Shown in pieces: positions 38,623-51,878 of a stretch of DNA of 64,000 nt (position 1 is its first letter; each line of letters begins with the position of its first letter). The stretch comes from WHTI01 sp963826105. Lineage in GTDB: Bacteria > Actinomycetota > CADDZG01 > WHSQ01. Below the pieces are notes generated by a model. The model saw nothing but the letters and a program-made list of their open reading frames with translations. It was not told the DNA's origin and did not search any database. Made by a program: the position numbers and the translations under genes. The stretch spans positions 348,702 to 412,701 of the forward strand of contig CAWGWA010000006.1 in the NCBI GenBank assembly GCA_963826105.1, read 5' to 3'.

Positions 38623-39303
38623 ATGACCCACGTGCGCCGACCTACGCGAGCTGAATCCGGCCTCCAAGGAATACCTCGAGGCCATTTCGAGCTGGGCGAG
38701 GAGGGTAGCCGGGTCCTCCAGGCAAGGATCGGCGAACGCTGGGCCTGGCCGCCGCAACGGTGTCGGAGGGGATCAAGAAACTGGTTGCCGACGGCTACAT
38801 CACCGTGAAGGGCGGGCGACATCGAGCTCACGGAGAGGGGCAGATCTCATCGCCGCACCCTGGTCCGCCGTCACCGGCTGGCGGAGCGGATGCTCGTCGA
38901 CATCCTCGGGATCCCCTGGCATCAGTGCCACGAGCAGGCGGAAGATTGGGAAAAGGTCATGACGACCGAGGTCGAGGAAGCGATCCTCTCGAAGCTGGAC
39001 GGCGAGCCAACCTGTCCCCACGGGAACCCGATCCCCGGAGAGCCGTCCCCCGTGGCGTGGTCGGAACTCACTCCCGTCGCTGCCCTCGCCGCGGGAGACA
39101 AAGGCAGGCTCACGAGGCTCCTCGAAGATGTGGAACTGGATCACGACGTCCTCTACTTCCTCGAGCAGCACGATCTCCTGCCGGGTCGCGACCTGACCCT
39201 CCTGGAGGTCGCGCCGGACGGCACCCGCACCCTCGAGGTGGGGGGTCGCCAGGTGGCCCTCGGGAGCCGTCTGGCGGACAACCTCTGGGTGTTGCCGGCC
39301 TGA
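38623..39303 (+). CDS. DtxR/IdeR family iron-dependent repressor (four frameshifts)
   Basis: A metal-dependent transcriptional repressor of about 226 residues. Reading across frames gives the N-terminal helix LNPASKEYLEAIFELGEEG and a winged helix with recognition helix AATVSEGIKKLVADGYI. Then follow ELTERGRSHRRTLVRRHRL, the dimer/metal domain MLVDILGIPWHQCHEQAE, EKVMTTEVEEAI and CPHGNPIPG (the Cys and His positions that bind metal in DtxR), and a FeoA/SH3-like C-terminal domain. Breaks lie near 38638 (extra), 38685 (missing T), 38733 (missing C) and 38820 (extra). It is the obvious candidate to bind the iron box at 18978-18999. It is divergent from polA with about 50 bases between. Confidence 0.88.
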
Positions 39304-39396
39304 CCGTCCCAGGGATGGGTCTACCCCCATACTCAGTTTGAGCCAACTACTCATGTAGTAGCTAAATCCCACCCCTCGGATGCCGATTAGTCAGGC

Positions 39397-40561
39397 ATGG
39401 TCATGCGATCGCAGGAGAGCGCTATCTCCACCGCGCTTCGAGCTCTACGGCATCCCCAGACAGGTCTCGCCGCGGTGCTTGCGGCGGTGGCCCCCGAGTT
39501 GGATGCCTGCATGGTTGCCGCGTACCTGATCCCTCCGGGCAACGATCCGGCAGAGATGCTTGCATCGGGCGGCCCTCAAGCGGCCGTCTTGGGCCCTCCC
39601 GGGAACGTTTCCGGGCGCCAGAGTTCGCTGGTCCGAGCGGTGTCCCTAGAGGTCGCCCTCACGGAGAACTCCCCTGCCCTCGGCAACTGTCCACCGTGGT
39701 CCAAGAACGAACACGTCGCCGGGATCAGCACGCTTCTCAGCGACTCCTCTTCCTGCGTCCTGATCGCGGGCTCGGAGAATCCCATCGACGCCGACGATCT
39801 TTACCGCGCGTCTGCGCCGGTAGGCCTCATGGTGCAGGCCGTCGTTCAGGAACGCGAGATTGCCAGGCTCCGTGGGGAGGTCCACCACATGTCACAGGAC
39901 CGGTCGCTCCTGGCCTCGACCCTGCAGCACGATCTCAGGTCGCCTCTGACCTCGATCCTCGGCTACGCCTACACCCTGAAACAGCATCCCGACAAGCTTC
40001 CCGCGGACCAGCAGGCCGGTCTGCTGGAATTGATCATCTGTCAGGCCGAGCGACTGAACCGGATGATCGGCGAAGCGATCGCTCGCGAGACCGGTGACAT
40101 CAGCGGGCCGTTGCGGCTCAGGCTGGTCAATGCGGCCGACGTCGCCGAACGTGCTGCTGCCGCGGCGCACACCGGCCGTGCCGGCGAAGTCGTCGTGGAG
40201 TGCGAGGACGATCTCGAGGTCGTTACCGACCCCGATCGCGTCGAGAGAGCACTCCTCAACCTTGCCGACAACGCCCTCAAGTACTCGCCGGCCGACGTAC
40301 CCGTACACATCATCGTCGAGGAACAGGGATCGAGCGTGACCTTCACGGTTGCAGACAACGGCCCCGGGGTGTCCCCCGAAGTCCTGCCGGGCCTGTTCGG
40401 CGCCTACGCGACAGACCCACAGAGGGGCGACGGAACCGGCTTGGGTCTCCATTCGGTTCGAGGGCTCGCCGAAGAGCTTGGAGGACAGGTCCGGGCACCC
40501 GCGCTCCGACGAATGGACCAGGTTCAGCATCACGATCCCCAAGGAAGGAACACGGGAATGA
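39397..40561 (+). CDS. Sensor histidine kinase (one frameshift)
   Basis: A soluble-looking histidine kinase, about 387 residues. The first 160 residues resemble a GAF-like sensor domain without transmembrane segments. The HisKA dimerisation domain has the phosphoacceptor in LQHDLRSPLTSILGYAYTL, and the ATPase domain has the N box NLADNALKYS, the G1 box VADNGPGVSP and the G2 box GTGLGLHSV. One extra base near 40490, after LGGQV, breaks the frame; the true end is RSDEWTRFSITIPKEGTRE, typical for kinases. The stop overlaps the ATG of the GAF protein (ATGA). The signal and partner regulator are unknown; the ANTAR regulator at 62976 is far away. Confidence 0.85.
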
Positions 40562-41422
40562 GCCCGCCATCCGTAGCCCAACGCACCGGCGCGAAGGACG
40601 TCTTCATCCTCAGGAAACTGGAGGACGGTCGTCTCTTCAACCTGGACGGCTTCGGGCGTGGTGCCGGATGGGCGGGGAACATCTCGGTGGCTCCCGCGGA
40701 AGAACCGATGCTCCATGAGGCGCTGAACGGAAACCTGGTCCGAAAGCGTTCGGGGGTGCCGTTCCGCGTGTTCGGACCGTACTGGTCGAGCTCCGTTGCG
40801 ATCGTCCCCGTTGAGAACGGCGTCGTGGTCTTCGGAGAGGGATCGGTGGCCAGCTGCGGCGACCGGGAACTCATCGACGCGGCCGTCGACGCGCAACGAC
40901 GCGATTCATGAGATCCCCGCCGGCAAGACCGAAGCCGACGCCCTCGAGTTGCGCCAAGCGGTTAAAGCCCTGGAAGCCATGGACACGTCTACGCTCGAGG
41001 GCGCCGCCGCTCAACTCGCCGGACTGGCAGCCCGCGGACTGTCATGCGAGTTCGGGGCCGTCCTCCTGAATGGATCACACACGCAGCTCTTGATGGCCGA
41101 CGAGGGGCGGCGTCCCACGGGAACCGAAGACGAGGTCATCGCCGCTCTGCTCCCGCTCCAGCAGGCCGCGGTCCGGAGGGCATGCTCGTCGAGCAGGATC
41201 TCAGTCAGAGCGCGTTCCCCTATCCCCCCACTCGCTACAGGACGGACTCGTGGCGAAATGCGCAGTGCCGCTGGGAGCCGACGGTGACATCGGTGTCCTG
41301 GTCCTCGCCCACGCCGGCAGCGCGGGCGCGTGGATTCACCTCTCTCTGTCAGAGGGTGGCCTCGACCATGGGAGTGACCGCCGGACGGATGCTCGAAGGA
41401 CAGCTCTCCGGGACAACGTGTG
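40558..41422 (+). CDS. GAF-domain protein coupled to the histidine kinase (several frameshifts)
   Basis: A protein of roughly 290-310 residues, pieced together from three frames. It starts ATGAGCCCGCC, overlapping the kinase stop. The first 115 residues (FILRKLEDGRLFNLDGFGRG, FRVFGPYWSSSVAIVPVENG) look like a divergent GAF domain. A helix (EADALELRQAVKALEAMDTS) leads to a second GAF-like domain: LSCEFGAVLLNGSHTQLLMAD, EGMLVEQDLSQSAFPY, LQDGLVAKCAVPLGADGDIG and VLVLAHAGSA. Breaks lie near 40898, 41175, 41230 and 41320. The exact end is uncertain (41422 in one frame, 41499 in another, which would run over ferritin). It probably modulates or senses together with the kinase. Confidence 0.6.
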
Positions 41423-41424
41423 AA

Positions 41425-41923
41425 CTACGCCTCGCGGCCGCCGAGCTCCCGATCGAGCAGGAACAGCGCCTCGCCCTTCTCACCAACGTGTCGCAGTGAG
41501 TCGACGACCTTGCCGACGATCTTCTCTTCTTCGACCTGCTCCGTGACGAACCAGTTCAGGAACGCCTGGCTTGCGTAGTCGCGTTGTCCCTCATCCGTCA
41601 GGGTGTAGAGATCGTCGATCGCCGCAGTGACCGACTCCTCGTTCGTCAATGCGGCTTCGAACACCGCCAGCGGCGACTTGTAATCGGTGGCAGGCTTCTC
41701 GATCGCGTCGAGCGTGACCCGGCCCCCGCGGTCGAGGATGAACGAGTAGACCTTCATCAGCTTGATCCAGCTCCTCCTGGTACTGAGCCCGCAGCCACTT
41801 CGTGAAGCCCGGGAGGCTCTCCGCCTCGCAGTACGCGGACATCCCGAGATACACGTACGCACTGTGAACCTCGAACGCAAGCTGGCGGTTCATCGCTTCT
41901 TCGACCCGCTTGGGGATCGCCAT
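41425..41923 (-). CDS. Ferritin (one frameshift)
   Basis: A non-heme ferritin of about 165 residues, the cytosolic iron store. The four-helix bundle is evident: MNRQLAFEVHSAYVYLGMSA (helix A with ferroxidase Glu), FTKWLRAQYQEELD (helix B, EExxH-like site), TNEESVTAAIDDLYTLTDEG (helix C) and FLNWFVTEQVEEEKIVGKVV (helix D). One extra base near 41757 shifts the frame just after EELD, exactly where the family has ExxH, so the third iron ligand cannot be read with certainty. Start ATG with GAGAGG upstream. No iron box is seen in its upstream region, unlike the FTR1 operon. Confidence 0.92.
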
Positions 41924-42096
41924 GGTGATACCTCTCTCTCTCGTCTCCTCTCTCTTGATCTCGTTTGCTCGCCGCAGACCTGGCTGTTTGTGATGGTAGG
42001 ACGGTTGGCGCGCATCTTCCAGCACGGGGTGACCGCGGACGGAGCCTTCGGTGGGCTGAACCTTCGGGGTCCGGGGACCGGAGGTCCGCGGGGTCT

Positions 42097-42125
42097 TTGA
42101 CACGACTCGGCGTGCCCGGTAGTTT
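42097..42125 (+). promoter_or_regulatory. Predicted sigma-70-type promoter of gltB
   Basis: A perfect -35 TTGACA (42097-42102), a 17-base spacer and a -10 TAGTTT (42120-42125). It is the clearest housekeeping promoter in the window. The start site would fall near 42132, about 80 bases before the gltB start codon. Confidence 0.65.
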
Positions 42126-42149
42126 GCGGCCAACGAACACTTCGTGAGC

Positions 42150-42182
42150 AAAGGCGCTCTGCACCCGCAGGGGGCCTTTTTT
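42150..42182 (+). terminator. Intrinsic terminator / attenuator in the gltB leader
   Basis: A stem AAAGGC...GCCTTT with an inner stem CTGC-ACCC-GCAG, followed by six T. It lies after the predicted promoter and before the gltB start codon, so most transcripts from that promoter would meet it. It could be an attenuator, or it could end rightward transcription from the GAF gene. Confidence 0.65.
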
Positions 42183-42214
42183 GTTTTCCGGGGGGCGCCG
42201 GAAAGGACCACCGC

Positions 42215-46690
<4,476 letters not shown>

Positions 46691-46742
46691 TAGCAAGCAT
46701 CTTCGGGATCTGGGCCCCCCGAGCGCGCGTGAACTGCGTTTC

Positions 46743-47989
46743 GTGTCACACCCCCTCATTAGTGTCGTGGGCATGTTCGCAAGAAATCTGAAAATGGCCG
46801 AGGCGCGACTCGACGAGGTGCTGGCCAAGCTGGAGCCCGAGGTCCTCGACTCCCGGGATGCCCAAGCCCTGGTCGAGCGGTTCGCGACCCTGGAGCGAAA
46901 GGCGGCCGCCGGCAAGGCCCTGGTGGCTCGCCGGGTGGCTGCCTCGGGGGCCTGGCGCTCCTCCGGCGAGAGAAGCGCCGCCAACTGGATGGCCAGGGCG
47001 ACCGGGACGTCGGTTGGTCAAGCGATGGGCGTGCTCAAGACTGCCGAGGCGCTCAAGGAGCTTCCCTCCGTGGATCGGAGTTTCCGCGCCGGGAAACTGT
47101 CGGAGGTACAGGTCAAGGAAGTCGCTTCGGCTGCTGCTGCGGCTCCAAAGGCAGAGAAGCAACTGCTGAAGGCGGCGGCGACAGAAGACCTGGCCTCACT
47201 CAGAGATACCTGCGCGATCGCGCGGCGGCGCTTCCCGACGAGAAGGCTCGCTATGAAGACATCCGTCGGCGCCGGAGGTTGCGGCACGGGAGTGATCCGG
47301 ACGGGGCCTTCCGGCTGGACGCGTTGCTGACTCCGGATGCGGGAGCAGCCGTGCTGGCGGCGCTCAAGCCGGTCGCCGAGCGGATCCGTTACGAGAACGC
47401 CCGCCAGGGAGTGCGGAACGGCGACGAGGCGAACCTGGCCGATGCTCTGGTCGATATCGCCCAGCACTCCAGGGATTGCGATCAGGCCCCGGCGGGACGA
47501 GGTGCGGCCTCGATGATCCATGTGGTCGTCGATCACGCCGCGTTGGTCCGGGGTGAGGTGCTCGAGGGCGAGACCTGCGAGATCCAGGGAGTCGGACCGG
47601 TGCCGGCGGTCATCGCTCAGGCGATGGCTCAGGATGCCTATGTCTCACCTCTTATCAGCGATGGCATCGATATCAAGAACGTCGCCGGGCTCGAGCGCAC
47701 GATCCCCGCCCGGGTGCGGCGCGCACTGATCGCCCGAGGGCGCATCTGTGCGGTACCGGGGTGTGGCAACAGGCGGCATCTCGAGATCGATCACATCAAC
47801 GGTGACCGACATGACACCAAACTCGACAACCTCGACTGGTTGTGTCCCCATCACCACTACCTGAAGACCATCCACGGATACGTGCTCGGTGGTGCGCCGG
47901 GGAACCGTACCTGGACGCCACCGGTGAGATCGCGGCCACCGCCCACCCGACCACGGCGCCGGAGGCGCTCCGGGTCACCGGCCCGCTAG
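46743..47989 (+). CDS. DUF222-HNH endonuclease family protein (one frameshift)
   Basis: A protein of about 410 residues of the DUF222 plus HNH type that is multicopy in many actinobacteria. The N-terminal helical part carries LVERFATLERKAAAGKALVA, EVQVKEVASAAAAAPKAE and, after the break, LDALLTPDAGAAVLAALKPV. The C-terminal HNH nuclease motif is CAVPGCGNRRHLEIDHINGD ... LCPHHHYLKT, with metal-binding Cys pairs and catalytic His. One base appears missing near 47220, where CAIARRR should continue AALPDEKARYEDIRRRRRLRH. The start is GTG at 46743 or ATG at 46773. Biological role is unsettled; these genes are often linked to mobile or repeated elements. Its end overlaps the glycosylase gene by 15 bases. 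Confidence 0.88.
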
Positions 47990-48715
47990 AACCATCGCTC
48001 TGCGAACGACTTCATCGAACATCTCCGGCGTCAACTTGCCGGTGAAGGTGTTCTGCTGACTCACGTGGTAGCTGCCGACCAAGGTGAAGTTGTCGAGCGC
48101 GGCCTCGGCGCCGTGCCCGAAGCGAGGCTTCGGCTTGCGCCGCTCCCCTCCCATGACTCCGTCGGCGCGTACGGCGGCGTCCCATCCGAATGAACCGAGA
48201 GCGATGACTACTGCCAGGTTCTCGAGCAGTGCCAGTTCAGTGACCATGTACGGGTGGCAGCGATCCCGCTCCTCGGGCGTCGGCTTGTTCGCCGGAGGAG
48301 CACAACGAACCGGCGCGGTGATGTACGCATCCTTGAGGGTCAGGCCGTCGCCGCGGTGTTCCGACAGAGGCTGGTTCGCGAGACCGCACCGGAACAGCGA
48401 CGCGTAGAGGAAGTCGCCGGAGCGGTCTCCCGTGAACATCCTCCCGGTCCGGTTGGCTCCGTGCGCCGCCGGAGCGAGGCCGACGATCGCGATACGACCC
48501 TCCGGGTCACCGAAGCCGGGCACCGGCCGGCCCCAGTACTCCTGGTCGGCGAACCGTGCGCGCTTCTCCCTCGCCACCTCTTCCCGCCAGGCGACAAGCC
48601 GGGGGCACGCCCTGCAGGTGGTGACGATCTCGGAGAGCTCGCTCAGCGATGGCGCGACCAAGGAAGCCGGGGTACGCGCCGGGGTAGGCGCTTCTATGTC
48701 ATCGTTGCGAGCCAT
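47975..48715 (-). CDS. Type 5 uracil-DNA glycosylase (UdgB-like)
   Basis: A 246-residue base-excision repair enzyme of uracil-DNA glycosylase family 5, with a 4Fe-4S cluster. Family features are ITTCRACPRLVAWREE-like N-terminus (here VTTCRACPRLVAWREEVA), with two cluster Cys, GLAPAAHGANRTGRMFTGDR (motif 1), and VRCAPPANKPTPEERDRC with the other two Cys. Near the end VGSYHVSQQNTFTGKL is motif 2, with the HxSxxN pattern. It removes uracil and other deaminated bases, useful in a GC-rich genome. Frame intact. Start ATG at 48715, divergent from the DUF554 gene. Confidence 0.92.
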   Translation of the reverse strand: MARNDDIEAPTPARTPASLVAPSLSELSEIVTTCRACPRLVAWREEVAREKRARFADQEYWGRPVPGFGDPEGRIAIVGLAPAAHGANRTGRMFTGDRSGDFLYASLFRCGLANQPLSEHRGDGLTLKDAYITAPVRCAPPANKPTPEERDRCHPYMVTELALLENLAVVIALGSFGWDAAVRADGVMGGERRKPKPRFGHGAEAALDNFTLVGSYHVSQQNTFTGKLTPEMFDEVVRRAMVLAGR

Positions 48716-48745
48716 GACGATGACCCTAACGACCCAGGTGCTCCA

Positions 48746-49515
48746 GTGAGGGGCCTGGGGACTCTCATCAACCTCGGCACCGTCGCGTTCGGCGGCGCCC
48801 TCGGCCTATTCGTGGGCGACCGACTGCCCGAGCGCATGCGGGTAACGATCATGCAGGGCCTCGGGCTCGTGACTCTTGCGGTCGGCATCACCGGTCTCGA
48901 GCCGCTCTACGACGCCGACCTCGGACTACGACGCTTCATCATCCTGATCGGGTCGATCATCGCCGGGGGCCTCTTGGGCGAGGCCCTCAACCTCGAAGAT
49001 CGCCTCGAGCGCTTCGGGAACCGGATCAAGGAGCGCTTCGGGGTTGCGGAGCAGAGCGACCGGGAGACATGCTGGACCCTCACGCCCATCATCTGGCCGA
49101 CCACTCGAGCTTCGTCGAGGGGTTCGTGATCGCATCGACCGTGTTCTGCGTCGGCCCCCTGACCATCCTGGGCGCGATCGAGGATGGCCTCGGTGACAGC
49201 ATCGAACTCCTGGCGATCAAGAGTGCACTCGACGGTTTCGCGGCGCTCGGGTTCGCGTCGGTCTACGGGATCGGGGTCATGGCGTCGCTCGCGGTCATCC
49301 TCGTGTACCAGGGAGGGATGACCCTGGCGGCTGCCGCGGTCGAACCCCTGATGACGACCGAGGTCATCGCTCAGCTGGGTGCGGTCGGGAGTCTCCTCGT
49401 GCTTGGGATCGCGCTGCGGCTCCTCGAGATCAAACAGATCCGGGTCGTCAACCTCCTACCCGCGCTGTTCCTCGGCCCTCTCGCCGCAGGGATCGTCGAG
49501 CAGATCGTCAGTTAG
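48746..49515 (+). CDS. DUF554 family membrane protein (one frameshift)
   Basis: An integral membrane protein of the DUF554 family (YdfK/YqgA-like), about 256 residues after repair, with six or seven transmembrane segments. It starts with the family signature GLGTLINLGTVAFGGALGLFVG, then RVTIMQGLGLVTLAVGITG and SIIAGGLLGEALNLE. The second fragment has FVEGFVIASTVFCVGPLTILGAIEDG, the strongest motif of the family. One base is missing near 49070 between them. Start is GTG. Function is unknown. The stop overlaps the cupredoxin gene by eight bases in convergent orientation. Confidence 0.88.
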
Positions 49516-49921
49516 CCGGCTCGGTGACAGTGAACTGCCCGAGCATCCGGTCCTCGGGGTGGTACTTGCAGAAGAAGATGTAGGTCGTTCCAACCTCGAG
49601 CTGCTCGGTGAGCGGCGGGCCGATCGAGAACTCCTCCCCCGTCTCCAGATCCACGTCTATGTCCGCCTCCGCGAGGGTGACGTTGTGGAGGTTGGAGCCC
49701 TCGTTCCGGATCACGAGGGACCGATCGCCGGTCAATTGCACATCATCGGCTGGATGCACATCGTGGAAATGATTGTTGACCGCCACCGAGGTGTATGGCC
49801 CCGTCGTCGGCGGCAGGATCGTCCGCCCTCCTCCGGGTTCTTCATCTGAGGAGCCACATGCGCTCAAGAGCAGGGACGCGGCGACGAACAGCGTGATCTT
49901 CGCCAGGCGCCTACAAGACAT
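49508..49921 (-). CDS. Cupredoxin-domain lipoprotein
   Basis: A 137-residue lipoprotein: signal peptide ending LLLSAC, a short Gly/Pro linker, then one cupredoxin domain. Type-1 copper ligands are visible: His in NLHNVTL, and Cys, His and Met in FFCKYHPEDRMLGQF, the usual C-x3-H-x4-M arrangement (here C-K-Y-H-P-E-D-R-M). It could carry electrons or bind copper at the membrane surface. It starts inside the end of the ABC ATPase gene (11-base overlap), so it is the last gene of that leftward operon. The functional link to amino-acid transport is unclear. Confidence 0.85.
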   Translation of the reverse strand: MSCRRLAKITLFVAASLLLSACGSSDEEPGGGRTILPPTTGPYTSVAVNNHFHDVHPADDVQLTGDRSLVIRNEGSNLHNVTLAEADIDVDLETGEEFSIGPPLTEQLEVGTTYIFFCKYHPEDRMLGQFTVTEPAN

Positions 49922-50654
49922 GCGACAGGAACGACTTGAACCGCTCGTCCTGCGGGTTGTCGAAGAGCTCGCTCGGTACTCCGTCCTCGACGATCTTGCC
50001 TCCGTCCGTGAAGAGCAGACGCGTCCCGACCTCGCGGGCGAACCCCATCTCGTGGGTCACGATGACCATCGTCATGCCCTCTTCGGCGAGGCGAGCCATC
50101 GCCTCAAGGACCTCGTTGATCAACTCAGGATCAAGAGCCGAGGTCACCTCGTCGAACAACATCAGCTTCGGCCGCATGGCGAGGGCCCGGGCGATCGCGA
50201 CCCTCTGCTGCTGTCCACCCGAGAGTTGCGAGGGATAGGAGTCGGCCTTTTCGGGAAGTCCCATGTGTTTCAGTTCCTGCATCGCTAACTCATCTGCTTC
50301 CTTTTCCCTCTTCCCCAGCACTTTCCGGAGCGAGATCGTGATGTTCTGCTTGGCTGTCATGTGAGGGAAGAGGTTAAAGGCCTGGAACACGATACCGATG
50401 TGGGTACGCACCTCGTTGACGTCGGTTCGGATGTCTGTGATATCAGCGCCGTCGAAGAAGACCTTGCCCTCAGATGGTTCTTCGAGCAGATTGATCGTCC
50501 TCAGCAGGGTCGACTTGCCGGAACCTGACGGTCCGATGATCACGACGACGTCCTTCGCGTTGACCGACATGTCGATCCCTTTGAGCACGTGATTCTGACC
50601 GAACCATTTGTGGATGTTCTCGAGCCTGATCAGAGAGTCGTCGGGATTCGGCAT
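49911..50654 (-). CDS. Polar amino-acid ABC transporter ATP-binding protein (GlnQ-like)
   Basis: The ATPase of a polar amino-acid uptake system, 247 residues. Walker A is GPSGSGKSTLL, then the Q loop in HIGIVFQAFNLFPHMT, signature LSGGQQQRVAIARALA, Walker B LMLFDEVTSALDPEL and switch His in VIVTHEMGFA, all as in GlnQ/HisP/ArtP. The ATG overlaps the permease stop by one base (TGATG). Works with the permease and binding protein upstream. Confidence 0.94.
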   Translation of the reverse strand: MPNPDDSLIRLENIHKWFGQNHVLKGIDMSVNAKDVVVIIGPSGSGKSTLLRTINLLEEPSEGKVFFDGADITDIRTDVNEVRTHIGIVFQAFNLFPHMTAKQNITISLRKVLGKREKEADELAMQELKHMGLPEKADSYPSQLSGGQQQRVAIARALAMRPKLMLFDEVTSALDPELINEVLEAMARLAEEGMTMVIVTHEMGFAREVGTRLLFTDGGKIVEDGVPSELFDNPQDERFKSFLSHVL

Positions 50655-51808
50655 CAGCCAACCCTCCCGGTAAGTCCGGAGCGCATCCGGTTCTCTACGT
50701 AGTTGACCAACCGGATCAACGGCAGGGTGACCACCAGATACGCGACCGCGGCCGCGGTGAAGAAGGTGGCGTTGAAGGTGGCAGCCTGCCCCTGACGGGC
50801 GAATCCGTAGATCTCAAGCTGGCTGGCCAAGAGACCCAGCACGACCACCAGAGCAGTGTCTTTGATCAGGATGACGAACTCGTTCATCAGAGGTGGGATA
50901 ACGCGCCTTACCGCCTGGGGAACGATCGCGTACCTCATGGCCTGCAGATAGGACATACCGAGGCTACGGGCTGCTTCCATCTGGCCTCTCTCCACCGATT
51001 GGATCCCGGCACGGAAGACCTCAGCGGCGTATGCGCCCGTATTCCAAACGAACACCAGGGTCGCGATCTTGAAGGCATCTAAGCGGATGTTGAATCCGAA
51101 CGCGAACAGAAGATTGAAGAACCCGAGCTGAAAGATCAAAGGGGTCCCGCGAAAGAAGTTGATGTAGGCACGCGCCGGCGCCCGGACGGTTCGATGGTTC
51201 GACAACAAGAAGAGGGCCAGCAGAAGGCCAAGGATGATCCCGCCAAGCTCGCCCAAGATCGCCAGCTGCATAGTGTTCTTGGCACCCAAGATGAAGCCGT
51301 CGAGTGAGCCCTCGAGGATCCCGAAGTTCATGAAGCTCCTGGCGAACCCGAAGATGTCCCCAGTTCGGAACCAAAGGAATACGACGGCCGCAAAGACTGC
51401 TTGAACTCCCATCGCGGTTCCCGAGATGCACTGGTTGCGCATCCTCCGGGAGGGCATCCGTTTGTAGAGCAGCAATCCGACTGCGGTGACCAGGCAGCCC
51501 AGAATGATCGCGGTCCATACGATCGCGGTCTGGGTCGGTGAGACGAATCCGCGGACGACATTGCAGACGCCCTCAGCTCCGGTGATCAGTCTTTCTTCCT
51601 CGGCAATCGTGACGGTCAGCTCGGCACGACACCCGGGCGTCATGCCCCCGGCGCCCCCGAAGTGGTAACCCAGCTGGACCACGAAAGTGCCCAGCAGAAT
51701 GATGCCTAGGGCGAGGGCCCCGGCCAGGAAGGTCCCCATGGGGATCGGGCCGGTGCCGCCGCGTGTATCGGGGGGGCCGTCGATTCTCTTCAACGTTGCC
51801 GTGTTCAC
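50654..51808 (-). CDS. Polar amino-acid ABC transporter permease with N-terminal extension
   Basis: A single permease of the HisM/GlnP family, 384 residues, longer than the usual 220-250. The first 150 residues add two or three transmembrane segments and an outside loop with two Cys (GCRAELTV and GVCNVVRG) that may form a disulphide. The core has the GTPLIFQLGFFNLLF and EAARSLGMSYLQAMRYAIVP (EAA loop, contact to the ATPase), then IPPLMNEFVILIKDTALVVV. As only one permease is present, it probably forms a homodimer. The start is GTG. A strong hairpin separates it from the binding-protein gene. Confidence 0.92.
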   Translation of the reverse strand: MNTATLKRIDGPPDTRGGTGPIPMGTFLAGALALGIILLGTFVVQLGYHFGGAGGMTPGCRAELTVTIAEEERLITGAEGVCNVVRGFVSPTQTAIVWTAIILGCLVTAVGLLLYKRMPSRRMRNQCISGTAMGVQAVFAAVVFLWFRTGDIFGFARSFMNFGILEGSLDGFILGAKNTMQLAILGELGGIILGLLLALFLLSNHRTVRAPARAYINFFRGTPLIFQLGFFNLLFAFGFNIRLDAFKIATLVFVWNTGAYAAEVFRAGIQSVERGQMEAARSLGMSYLQAMRYAIVPQAVRRVIPPLMNEFVILIKDTALVVVLGLLASQLEIYGFARQGQAATFNATFFTAAAVAYLVVTLPLIRLVNYVENRMRSGLTGRVG

Positions 51809-51834
51809 GCCGCGCCTTCTGCCGGGGGATTGAT

Positions 51835-51865
51835 AAAGGGGCGCCGACTCCTAAGCCGGCGCCCC
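51835..51865 (-). terminator. Hairpin between binding-protein and permease genes
   Basis: A nine-base perfect stem GGGGCGCCG / CGGCGCCCC with a ten-base loop, followed on the minus strand by TTTAT. Its place within the operon suggests partial termination or RNA protection, giving more binding protein than permease, as in other ABC operons. Confidence 0.65.
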
Positions 51866-51878
51866 TCTCTCTGATCGA

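Noticed and set aside
42000..42100. GGACGGAG in the region before gltB as a glutamine riboswitch (glnA motif)
   Set aside because: The rest of the conserved core (GTTCA and GGAAGTAGG) is missing and it lies upstream of the predicted promoter.
46743..47989. DUF222-HNH gene as a group II intron or homing endonuclease
   Set aside because: No intron secondary structure or reverse transcriptase, and it stands between intact gene ends, not inside a gene.
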